This document shows positions 54,442-64,000 of a stretch of DNA of 64,000 bases, one piece after another; positions within the stretch are counted from its first letter, which is position 1; each line of letters opens with the position of its first letter. Position numbers and translations under genes: made by a program. The DNA is from Humulus lupulus. Lineage: Eukaryota > Streptophyta > Magnoliopsida > Rosales > Cannabaceae. The stretch spans positions 155,320,858-155,384,857 of the forward strand of contig NC_084794.1 in the NCBI RefSeq assembly GCF_963169125.1, given 5' to 3'. The notes under the pieces were generated by a model. That model saw only the letters and a list, made by a program, of their open reading frames with translations, ran no database searches and had not been told where the DNA came from.

Positions 54442-56607
54442 TGTAATGACCCAAATTTGTTAATAAGGCTTAGGGCCTTGATTAGCGTGCCTGGAGGGCA
54501 ATAAGTGAATTATTGTTATAATATGTGAATTTATGTGAATATGTGATTAGAGATGCATGTTTAGTTGAATTAAATATTCATGTGGGCCCCATTTGAATAT
54601 TAGGGGCATGTTTGCAATTTTAGCCCGTTGAGGGCATAAATGTGATAATTGTGATATGTCTGTGTTGCACGATCCGAGACAGTCCTAGGGAGCGGTTAGC
54701 TAGAAAGTCACAACGGGGTCGAAAATCCGACTCGGGACGAGTTGAGGGGCATTTCGGGTACTAGATGTTTTATGGGGTTATCGGGTTATGGAAATAAACA
54801 TTTGGAGATATATTTGATGTTAGATTGTTTAAAAGGGAAAATTGGGGAAATTTACTATTTTTCCCTCGGGGACGTTTTTGGCACCCCGAGCTTTGAGGTA
54901 ACCTTAGAAGCTTAAGTTGAATAAAACAAAGTTAAGGAAACACTCAGAACTTAGGAACCAACCCACCCACTCTATCTCTCTCTCTTATCTTCTTCCTTGG
55001 AAGCTTGGAGGTTCTTTTTGTGAAAACTAATTGGAAACTAAGAATCAAGTTAGAACTTTGGAGGCTAGGAGCTTGGAGCTTAGGAGATCAACTTAGAGAA
55101 TCAACTAAGCAAGGGTAAGCTTTTAAATTATTTGAATTGTGCTTGAAATTTCTGCTGGTGTGTTAAGAGTTTTGCATGTTGGAGAGATGAAGATTCATCC
55201 TTGAGTTTGATGAGGCTTTGAGCTAGAATTCTTGTTAGGTTTTGTTGCTGAATCTATAGTATAACCTCTGTGATGATTAGTTTGGATTGTTGGCTTGATT
55301 TTGGGGTTAGTTGGATTGGTTTTTGAGGTAAAAATGGTGAGTTTTTCTAGGCTTGAGGGGTCGGGCCGCGGCGCTGTTCTTGCTGAGTCGCGACCCCTTA
55401 GAACATAGGGGTGTCTGGAATTGGAGGCGCGCCGCGGCGCCCTTCAGGAAGGGCTGCAGCGCGTGTAGGCTTATTTGAGGTAGGGCCTCGGATTGAGCTG
55501 GGGGCCGCAGCATGAGCTCCTAGGGCCGTGGCGCTTAGTGCATTTTTGGGTTCTAAAGAGGTTTTAGGCTCGGGAATTCAATAGTGAAGGCTCGGAATGG
55601 ATTTTATCACCCGGATTGATAGAATTCAATGTTCCAGAGACTAAAATTTTGACCCAAACTTATTTAATGGATTAGAACTTGATGGATGGATATTGTTGGT
55701 GCGTTGTGACTAGGGTTTCTGTGAGGCTCGGACTAGGGGACTGTGCTCGGGACATCGATGCTTGCACAGCTTGGGATACAGGTAAGAAAACTACTATTCC
55801 CATAGAGCTTGAGTTGCAGGGCTCGACCCTATATGACTGAGTTGTAGGGCTCGGCCCTATATGAGTGTGTTGTAGGGCGTAGCCCTATGACTGAATTTAT
55901 ATGTGTTTAAGTGTCTGTTTAGTTATATTATGTGTACATATAAATGAATGAACGACGATGGCTGGGAATGGCGAAGGCCAGGAAAGGCGAAGGCCAAGAA
56001 CGGCAGGGCCCGGGAGCAGCGTTTAGCACGCGGAGTGCGAGTTGCCAGGGCGAGACCCCAAAGGATACCTGGGATATCCTCATGCTGCGGACCGCGAACC
56101 CAGGGCCCGGTAAAGCGGCTGGGACGGCATGGTCATACGTGTATAGCCTCTTGATGGCTTGTTTATATGTTAAGTGTTTGATATGTATATACTATCTGCT
56201 TGTGAGGGTTTTCTTGCTGGGCTTCGGCTCACAGGTGCTCTCTGGTGCAGGTAAAGGCAAGGGGAAAGATGACCAACCTTGAGTATGGTGAGCGTGATGA
56301 GCAGCGCGTACATGTCTGGTCTGCCTGGCTGCCATGGCCAGGGGTACTTTTGGGGGATGATTGTACTAAACTTAAATTTTGTCGTTTAGCCGACTCTGGT
56401 TATATTTATGAATTGTAAATATTTCTAAACAATATTTTTGGGATCCCAAATGTTAAACGCTTTATAATTTTCAATGAATGGTTTATTTTCAAGCTTATGA
56501 CTCTGATCAGGGTTTAATTACACTTTTCTCCTAAAATCCTTGATTAGCTAGTTAACTGCACATTTTAAACTCACTTAGTAATGGATCTAAGGCAGTAGGG
56601 CGTTACA
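54442..56607 (+). repeat. 3' LTR of element F
   Basis: It is 2166 bp with the same ends as the 5' LTR. Differences include an extra TTTATGTGAATATGTG near 54530, an additional GGCGAAGGCCAAGAACGG block near 55985 and scattered substitutions, showing an older insertion than Tat element 1. Confidence 0.95.
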
Positions 56608-58573
56608 GTGGAGGTCGCGAGCAAGGTGTACATGCAGAATGTGAAAAAGGTGCAGGCCCATTAAGTGGAGAGGGCTGAATTTGATGAACTAGACACCCTT
56701 CTCGAAGGGAGGCAACCTAACACTGGAGCTCCCGAGGCTAGTATTTTGGGGCAAGGTAAAACGCCTCCAATCTTCACTTATGCCCCCCATATTGAGGACT
56801 TTGTTAGGAATAGGCAACGGTGCCACAATTATGTGATCGGGACCATTAGCGACGTGGGGCTTCCTTGCCACATCGTCGTGGACATGCTGTCCCTCATGCA
56901 TTCATCCTGGTTTCTTCAATACGACCATTTTTTGGACCCGGATGACATGGGGGATCAGATTCATGCGTTCACACTTGGGGAGTTAAGTCAGGCCCGATCT
57001 ATGGATAAGGGTCTATCCCAGAGGACTTAGCCTTATATGTTTTCTTTGTCTGCTTGAGATCTCTATTCCTTTACATTACCGGTCGGTTTTATTTTTCTTT
57101 CGATCTCAAGTGATCCGGATATGTCCAATCCAGTGGGAAAAATGAAGGAGATGATCGAGGCCAGGGCGGCTGCGACCAAGGCTTCAGCAAAGAGGGACGC
57201 CAAGGGCTAGGCCAAAAAGAATTTCATTGAGTTGATACTTAGAAACTCAGAGCCAGTCCCAGAGGCTTCTAAGGGAGTCCCAGCTGCAGTCCCCACTCCG
57301 ATGGCGCTAATCGAGAAAAATCTGCCCCAAGTCGTTCCTCTCCAGGTTATTAACTTAGAGCAGGAGCCTTCTGAAGGAGGAGGGGCAGACAAGAGGAAGG
57401 TAGACTCGGTCGCCACGGAGTACTCAAAGCGGGCCAAGAAGGCTAGGACCAAGGATCCTGCCTTGGCCGATGAACATTCCTTTGGGGAAAGCCTCATCGT
57501 CAAGCAGGAGGTTCCGGAGGCTCCTAGGCTTCCCATCAACCCAGCCCTTCCCGAGGAAGGGGAATTGATCCTCCAGGAAGAGAGGATGAAGATGGTGTCC
57601 CGAGCTTAGGACGAAGGTCAAGACCAACGGGATGAGGTGGCCCAGGCCTTGCTCACCCGGTGGAAGGTGGAGTTTGTTGATCGCCCGGAGACCTTCAATG
57701 CTCCCCAACCGATTGTGGATCAATTGGTAGCCGAGATCGGGTTTCAGCCTTAGTTGGGCCAGGACATGGCCCCACTTACTGTGGACTTGTTGGCCCAGGT
57801 GGGACTACTATGTCCATCCTTCAGCTAAAGTGGTATGCCACTTTAGCTAGCCAGGATGCCCTCTTTGTCTCCCAGGCCATTCGTCATCAAGCCACTGCGG
57901 TAAGCCACATATCCTCTTTGTCTTTTCTTCCATCATCATTATTTCTTGAGAATTTTCTAACTTTGATTTGTTCCAGCATGCCTTGTTGGCCCATAGGAAT
58001 GTGGAGTTTGTGAAGGAGATGGCGGTGAAGCTGGAGACGACCCAAATGGAGCTGGAGGGGGCTGTCAATCCGTGGGAAGCTGTCTGGGAGGCCCTTGCCA
58101 AGGAGGCTGCCCGGGTTTGGGCTCAGCACGAGGAAACTTTGTCCAGGATAGACGTCGAACATAAGAAGTTGGTGGACGAACTGAAGGCGGAGCTTTCTCA
58201 TGTTCGTGGCTCAGAGGCAATGACTAAAGCCCTTCTTCAGGCGGATGAGGCCCAACTTCGCCAGGAACGGGAAAAGGTAGCAAACCTTGGGTCCCGGAAC
58301 CAAGCTTTAGAGAGCATGGTCCAACTTTAGACGAAGCAGAGTGAAGAGGCTCGCCAGGAGAAGGAACAGGATGATGAGATGTTGGCAATCACTTTTGACG
58401 AGGCCATTTACATGGAATGGCTCTAGGACAAGAACATGAATCTCTTCCTCTATCCGGGTCCGGCTGCAAAGAGGGCTAAGTTTGAAGCCAAAGAGAAAGT
58501 TGATGCGGAGCTCCTAGCTGGGGATGAACAGGGTGAAAATGCTCTGAATGTCTTGGATCATAACGAAGCCTAG
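56608..58573 (+). pseudogene. Element E antisense gene, 3' half
   Basis: It resumes the exon broken at 47419 with EVASKVYMQNVKKVQ. Segment 56665-57030 (ERAEFDELDTLLEG, DFVRNRQRCHNYVIG) and 57121-57609 (KEMIEARAAATKASAKRDAKG, ADKRKVDSVATEYSKRAKKAR) are acidic/basic low-complexity exons. Segment 57968-58330 is a heptad-rich coiled coil (ETLSRIDVEHKKLVDELKAEL), corresponding to exon 4 of element 1. In-frame stops after KDAKG, MVSRA, IGFQP and MVQL, among others. The end is TAG 58571-58573. Function unknown; inactive. Confidence 0.75.
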
Positions 58574-58759
58574 GTTTAGGCCTCTGTATTTTAGTTAGGG
58601 CTTCCTTTCTGTTTTTGTAGTTGTATTGTATTTATGGACGAAGATGCGTCCAAGACAATTTTTATCATTTGTATTTATATATTGATTTTTCTCTACATAA
58701 TGGTTTCCACTTTATATTCGTTTATTTTCTTTTTCTAAATTCACTAATAGTTTTATCAC

Positions 58760-59710
58760 TCTGCATGAATCCAAGTTGAATATTGGGTCTTGTTTCCAAT
58801 GGCCAAGATCACTAGGGAAATATTGTAGAAGGTATTTAACTTGTATTGAGACCCACGCTCGGGTCTTGAAGGCCTGGACCGTTTTGGACTTTATCAATAT
58901 AACTTAACTGATTTATCCTGAATCTATGGTTTAGGTTCCAACGGCTTGGACCATTAGAGATTTGTTTTAGATATGACTTAATTAGTTAACTCGTTCCATA
59001 CCCGAGTTTCAAGTTCCAATGACCTGGATTGTTAAGGAGTTAATAACTGTCGTTTGATTTACTTGTCCTGACTCTGGTGTTCAGGTTCCAATGGTCTAGA
59101 CTATCAGAGATTAGTTGATTAGCTTATTTCGAACCTGAGGTTCAGGTTCCAATGACTTGGGTCGTTTATAAGACTAACTTTAACCAATTTAAGCCTAATA
59201 TTCATGTTTCAATGGTTCTAGGCCATTCTAAGGATAACATGAATAGGGATTTGGTTATCTGGGACCACATTAGGTTTGGACCAATTCTTAGGAGTAGGGT
59301 TTCAAACCCTCGCACCATACCAGTCCAGATTAGGATTGGGATTTGAGCTTTGCATCCTTTTTGTTGGGAGTTAGGTTTTGAACCCCCCGGACCATGTAGG
59401 TCCGGGTTAGGTTTGGGCTTTGAGCCTTGCATCCTTTTAGGTTTTGAAACCCCCGGACGATATGGGTTCAAGTTAGGACAGAGCCTTGCATCCTTTTAGG
59501 TTTTGAACCCCCTGGACGATGTGGGTCTAGGTAGGATTGGGCTTTTATCCTTGCATCCTTTTAGGTTTTGAACTCCCCGGATGATGTGGGTCCGAGTAGG
59601 ACTGGGCTTTTAGCCTTGTATCCTTTTTGTTGGGAGTTAGGTTTCGAACCCCCAGTCTATACAAATCCGGATCTGGACTAAGCCCCGAGCTTTGCATCCT
59701 CTTTTGTTAT
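58760..59710. repeat. Two degenerate tandem arrays of element E between pol and antisense gene
   Basis: Left array, about 58760-59230: units of roughly 60-80 bp with CAGGTTCCAATGGCCTGGAC cores near 58935, 59010, 59085, 59148 and 59207. Right array, about 59340-59710: units of roughly 60-75 bp with TTGCATCCTTTTAGGTTTTGAA and CCCCCGGACGATGTGGGTC near 59350, 59427, 59487, 59557, 59626 and 59693. The position equals that of the 122-bp array of element 1, but the sequence is unrelated. Confidence 0.75.
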
Positions 59711-59738
59711 TAATCCTGGACTTATATAGATGGCTTTA

Positions 59739-59759
59739 CCCCCCCCCCCCCCCCCCCCC
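59739..59759 (+). repeat. Poly(C) run of about 21
   Basis: An uninterrupted C tract lies at the 3' edge of the element E pol region. Its length is prone to sequencing error. Confidence 0.9.
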
Positions 59760-60256
59760 AAGTGACCGAAGAGTGTAGTCTTAGGTCACTTGTATGTGTA
59801 AAAAAATCAAGACGGGAGCGAACTTTTCTTTCCTTATAACATTTCTTATGATGTTTTGTATACACCATTTCCATTGGATCCTCCTGACTACTAATAGTAT
59901 TGGCAAAGGTGTTCTGCGTTCCAGGCCCTTGAGATCTCTGTTCCGTCTTTTGCCTTAAGCGATACGTTCCCAAACATATTTCATTTTGGATTTCATATGG
60001 TCCTTCCCAGTTTGGTCCCAGAACCCCCACTCCTGGATCTTGAGTTGTTGGGAAAACTCTCTAAAGACTAGATCTCCAGTTTCGAACCTTCGACTTTTAA
60101 CTTTAGAGTTAAAGTGTCTGGCGATCTTTCCCTAATACATCTTCAACTGCACCTGTGAGTCCTCTCAGATATCTTCGACGAGATCTAGGGATTCTTGGAG
60201 TAAGGTGTGGTTCTAGATGGGATCGTATGTGTCTTGTTTGTGAGATGGGACCACCA
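59760..60256 (-). pseudogene. Element E integrase C-terminus
   Basis: Minus-strand GVLGPNWEGPYEI and LGTYRLRQ match the element 1 motif GVLGPSWEGPYQV...GTYKLARL. The sequence around them has frame breaks and stops. Confidence 0.8.
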
Positions 60257-60934
60257 TTAGTACTGGGATGACCACTTCACATTCGTATACCATCGAATAG
60301 GGAGTATGTTCATTCGACGTTCTTTCTGTGGTTCGGTTGGCCCATAGTACGCGGGGCAACTCTTCCGGCCACTTTCTCTTGCAGGCTTGGATTTTTTCTT
60401 GTTCACGGCCTTTGTTTGCCCGTTTTCTTGAGGCCTTGCGACAGCGAAGAAGCTTTTGATGTTGCCATGTCTTTCACAGAAGTTGGTGAAGTGGATGCTA
60501 TCAAATTTCTTCTCGTTGTCAGACACAATTTTGTGAGGGAGACCGTATCGACACACAATGTTGTTGATGACAAAATCCAGGGCCCTTTTGGAGGTGATGG
60601 TACTCATTGGTTCCGCTTCGACCCACTTGGTGTAATAGTCGACGACTACAATGGCGTATTTTACTTCACCCTTCCCCGTTGGGGGCGATCCTACTAAATC
60701 GATTCCCCACATTGCAAAAGACCAGGGACTGGTCATCAGGGTTATTTTTGTTGGAGGGGCTCGCGGGATCTTCACATACCTTTGGCACTGTTCACATTTG
60801 CGAACATAATCAAGACAATCCTTCTTCATCGTTTGCCAGAAATATCCTTGCCTTAGGATTTTCTTGGAGAAGTTGAGTCTGGCTGTGTGATCCCCACAGA
60901 AACCTTCGTGCACTTCGTGCATGATTACACTCAT
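60257..60934 (-). pseudogene. Element E integrase core
   Basis: HEVHEGFCGDHTARLNF, YVRKCEQCQRY (zinc domain), MWGIDLVGSPPTGKG, IVSDNEKKFDS and then NGQTKAVNK. The third catalytic position, 35 residues after the second Asp, is Lys (AAG, 60410-60412), as in element 1. The frame breaks after KKSKPARES. Confidence 0.9.
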
Positions 60935-61883
60935 TTCTGTCTTGGATACGCATCAAAGATAGGGCATGGACAACCCTCTGTGATAGAGTTTTCCATCATC
61001 ATGACGTATCTGGGAGCCTGGAACTGAAGTTTCCTAGTGGTAGCCCTATCTGCAGGAAATTCCCCAGTGGTCAGGTGCTAGATGAGAGGGCCCATCAAGG
61101 ACGTAGAGTAATCTATGTCATTGATGATTGTGGGGGCTTGAATACTAGGCTCAGGTAGATGGTCAATAGGGACCACCCCAGAGAGTTCTACTTCAACATC
61201 CATGGCCAAATTTTCCAATGTGTCTGCAAACACATTCTGTTCCCCGGGGATTTGGCGGATGTCGTATTTCTTGAAAGATTAGAGTAACTCCTGGGATCGT
61301 GTCACGTATGCGGCCAGCTTCTACCCCTTCATTTGGTATTCTCCCAAAATCTACCTGACCACCAGTTGGCAATCACTGTGGACTTCTATATTTGCTGCTC
61401 CTACCACCCAGGCCAAGCGTAGTCCAGCCAGCATGGGCCTGTGCTCAGTCTCGTTGTTTAATGCTTCAAACTGGAAGCGTAGGGAACTTTCCAACTGGTG
61501 ACCTGTGGGGATATCAAGATGATCCCATCCTCGCCCCCATTTTCATTTGAGGCTCCATCTACGAAGATTTTCCACAGATGCATTATGGGGTCTACAGGTT
61601 CTTCATCTTCGGTTATCCCAGTGCATTCTAAGATAAAATTGGCTAGGGCCTGTCCCTTGATAGAAAACTTAGGGACATATGCTATGTCAAACTGGCTAAG
61701 CTCCATGTCCCACTTCAAGAGTCTCCTCGATGATTTAGGTTTCTGTAGTACTTGTCGTAGGGGATGGTTCGTCAGTACCTTAATGGCGTGGGCATGAAAG
61801 TAAGGTCTCAGCTTCTTGGAGGCGGTCAGTAAGCAAAATGTCAGCTTCTCGATTAATGGGCATCTGAACTCTGCGCCCAACAA
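60935..61883 (-). pseudogene. Element E RNase H and archaeal-type RNase H
   Basis: At 61458-61883 RLL-like GAEFRCPLIEKLTFCLLTASKKL and HPLRQVLQKPKSSRRLLKW mark the RT-linked RNase H. They are followed by WKIFVDGASNENGGEDGI, the start of the second RNase H. The remainder to 60935 holds the rest of that domain in broken frames. Confidence 0.85.
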
Positions 61884-62081
61884 CCTTTTGCTTACGTAAT
61901 AGACCGGGAGCTGGACCTTCCCCTCTTCTCATACTAAAGCAAAGTTGATGGCATGTTCCAACACTGCCAAATACAGGTACAATGGCTCCCCATCCACTGG
62001 TTTCGACAAGATTGGCGCTTGGGCCAAATCCTCCTTTAATTTCTAGAAGGCCTCTTCACACTCGACCATCCATTCAAACCT

Positions 62082-62747
62082 CTAGCTTCCGCGAAGTATA
62101 TTGAAGAATGGGAAGCACTTCTTCGTGGACTTCGAGACGAAGCGGATTAAAGCTGTTATTCTTCCCGTCAAGCTTTGAACGTGTTTGTGCTTCCACGGTG
62201 AAGGCATCTCGATCAACACTCTGATCTTGTCTGAGTTGGCTTCTATTTCCCTCGAGCTTAGTATGAAGCCCAGAAACTTCCCGGATGCCACGCCAAATGT
62301 GCACTTTTTGGGGTTTAGCTTCATCCCATATTTTTGGATGATGGCAAATGCTTCTGCCAGGTCATTCGCGTGTTCGGCCGAGGTCTTGGACTTGACCAAC
62401 ATGTCGTCTATGTAGAATTCAATATTTTTCCCCAGTTGGTTTCAGAACATCCTATTGATCAGCCTCTGATAGGTGGCCCCAGCGTTCTTAAGCTCAAAGG
62501 ACATGACGATGTAGCAGTACACACCTTTGTCCATCTGGAAGCTGGTGTATTCCTGGTCTGCTACATGCATTAAGATCTGGTAGTAGTCGGAGCGGGCATC
62601 CATGAAACTCAACAACTCATACCCGGATATAGCATCAACCATTTGGTCAATCCGGGCTAGAGGGAAACAATCTTTTAGGCAGGCCTGGTTAAGATCGATG
62701 AAGTCAATGCAGGTCCTCCATGTCCCGTTCGACTTTGGTACCAACAC
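62082..62747 (-). pseudogene. Element E reverse transcriptase
   Basis: LVPKSNGTWRTCIDFIDLNQA, FPLARIDQMVDAI and GATYQRLINRMF (62442-62747) continue after a stop with a YIDDMLVKSK segment and KCTFGVASGKFLGFI (62082-62402). The catalytic YIDD is preserved, but FGL in the fingers/palm is altered (MSFELKNAG). Confidence 0.9.
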
Positions 62748-63221
62748 CGGATTAGCCAGCCAAACGGAAACGAGCCTCCCGAAAGAAGTTGATCGAGGAC
62801 AACTTCTCGACTTCTAACTTGAGGGTTTCTGCCCTCTCTATCCCTAGGGGTCCCCACTTTTTTCGGATGGGAGTTGCAGTTTTGTAAATGTTCAGGGCGT
62901 GACATATGAGGTTGTGGTAAATCCTGGTCATATTCGAATGAGACATCGTGACCTCCGAGAAATTATGGCAGCCCTGACCTCCAAGTTCAGGTTTCTCCTG
63001 ACTCGGATTACTTTGGTCGGGTTGCTGTCATTGATGCACACCTCTTCCACCTCCTCCATGGGTTCTAATGCCCTATCCACTTCTATTCGCGAATCCAATT
63101 CGTCCTCCTCCTGGACCACCCTCCGTGCTGGCTGTGGTGGTGGGATTGGACTAGCGTTTTCCTCTTCAAGAGGATCTTCACGGACCATGAAGATTGGTCG
63201 GGCAGAGACATGATAGCACTT

Positions 63222-63578
63222 TCAGGTGCTTTTTTGATCTCCCCGCACAATTCCCACTCCTCCGTTATCGCGTGGGAACTTCATGCAAAGAGGGCAGATG
63301 GAGATGATGACACCGAAATTGATTAAAGTGGGACGACCAAAAATTACGTCGTACGCAGTGGGGTAGTCTACCACTATGAAAGTGCAATATTTGAACGAGC
63401 CCTGAACCTCATTCCCCGACGTCACGGGTAGTTGAATCTTACCCATCGGGAGCAATGAATTCCCATTGAAGTCGTAGATCTGTGTTTGGAATGAGGCCAT
63501 ATCTGCCTCTATCAATCCAATTGTTGTGAATGTCGACTTGAACAGCACTTTGACGGAGCTCCCGCCATCCACCAACAC
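63222..63578 (-). pseudogene. Element E protease
   Basis: The start MLVDGGSSVKVLFKS has the Tat-type active-site position (VDNGSS in element 1). Downstream VVDYPTAYDVIFGRPTLINF matches the element 1 ILGRP region. Segment 62750-63220 between PR and RT is acidic linker with frame breaks (EEVCINDSNPTKVI). Confidence 0.88.
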
Positions 63579-63599
63579 TCGTGATACCCTTTTGTTGGT

Positions 63600-64000
63600 G
63601 ATTTGGGCATCAATTACTAAGGGGTCATGATGCAGGAAATGAATATTCTAGGCATCCTATTCTGTGAATGTGATGGGCAGGTTCATCAACTTCGGGCGCT
63701 GGGCTGGAGTTTGGACCACGGCACATACCTCATGGTCGTGACGAGCTCGCTGAGGTACCTTTTTTTTATCATTCTAGGATGGCCCTCCCAGATGTGGGCC
63801 TCCTGATATGGTGGACACGTGGCCATCAACTCGTGGAGGAGCGGTTCTGGGAGGATATGGCATTCTGGGCCCAAGTGCTTTCACTATTGGGGCCCCCGAG
63901 AGGGCCTATGCTCCCGATTCTATAGCGTACCCTCATGCGGAGGTTGGTACGATTCAGGTGCACCTAGGGCCATAGGTTGTCCAGGAGCTGCTTGTTGGGG
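63600..64000 (-). pseudogene. Element E gag C-terminus, cut by window edge
   Basis: Minus-strand frame 63686-63874 includes HIWEGHPRMIKKRYLSEL, resembling GPHMAGTSRGAQKRYINEL at the end of element 1 gag. The rest of gag, the 5' LTR and the TSD lie outside the window. Confidence 0.65.

Larger units (their letters stand above)
47420..56607 (+). mobile_element. Tekay/Del-type chromovirus F, full-length, nested in E
   Basis: A Ty3/gypsy element with LTRs of 2114 bp and 2166 bp, an initiator-Met PBS, a PPT and a single continuous gag-PR-RT-RH-IN-chromodomain frame (49874-54406). Flanks are ATGGA (47415-47419) and GTGGA (56608-56612), four of five matching. It is inactive through many nonsense and active-site changes. 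Confidence 0.93.

Overview
This window is plant nuclear DNA, most likely from a eudicot. It holds one intron-rich plant housekeeping gene in a dense, nested field of LTR retrotransposons plus two small inverted-repeat elements. There are no bacterial operons, rRNA genes or CRISPR arrays. The species cannot be named from sequence alone.

Left block (1-28444) is a Russian doll. A Tekay-type Ty3/gypsy LTR on the + strand (LTR C, 1021-3034 resuming at 27829-28444) was split by a Ty1/copia element on the - strand (3035-27828). That copia was split in its reverse transcriptase by a minus-oriented Tekay-type LTR (LTR B: 4782-5679, 8083-8795, 21339-21542). LTR B then received a solo LTR of the same family (LTR A, 5680-8082, TSD AATAA) and a very young Tat/Retand-type gypsy element (8796-21338, 778-bp LTRs that read the same, TSD ACAAA). 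The Tat element has gag-pol on the + strand. On the opposite strand, between pol and the 3' LTR, it has a four-exon antisense gene (aORF) with its own TATA box. A 122-bp x 5 tandem array separates the two convergent genes.

Middle block (28445-37184) is the genic island. A 361-bp fold-back MITE with a 9-bp TSD (28578-28938) and a second, short MITE (29376-29528) are followed by a complete cytosolic glutamine synthetase gene (GS1) on the - strand. It has 12 exons over 31163-34299, encodes 356 aa with all metal/catalytic residues, and has one GC-AG intron. Upstream lie AT-rich sequence and a 61-bp minisatellite.

Right block (37185-64000) starts with a fairly recent copia element (37190-42141, minus, TSD ACATA) disabled by a few amber codons and frameshifts. 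It is followed by remnants of a minus-strand Tat element (G: LTR about 42730-43915, aORF fragment 43987-44491). A second minus-strand Tat element (E, from 44492 off the right edge) has inserted into that aORF. E's own + strand aORF was split by a Tekay chromovirus (F, 47420-56607, + strand). F's 1510-codon polyprotein frame has about 12 nonsense codons but no frameshift. E's degenerate pol occupies 59.7-63.9 kb on the - strand.

The only gene expected to serve the plant is GS1, which makes glutamine from glutamate and ammonium in the cytosol. The most notable TE biology is the spliced antisense gene with a repeated promoter/intron layout, and the integrase catalytic Glu replaced by Lys in both Tat copies that retain that region.
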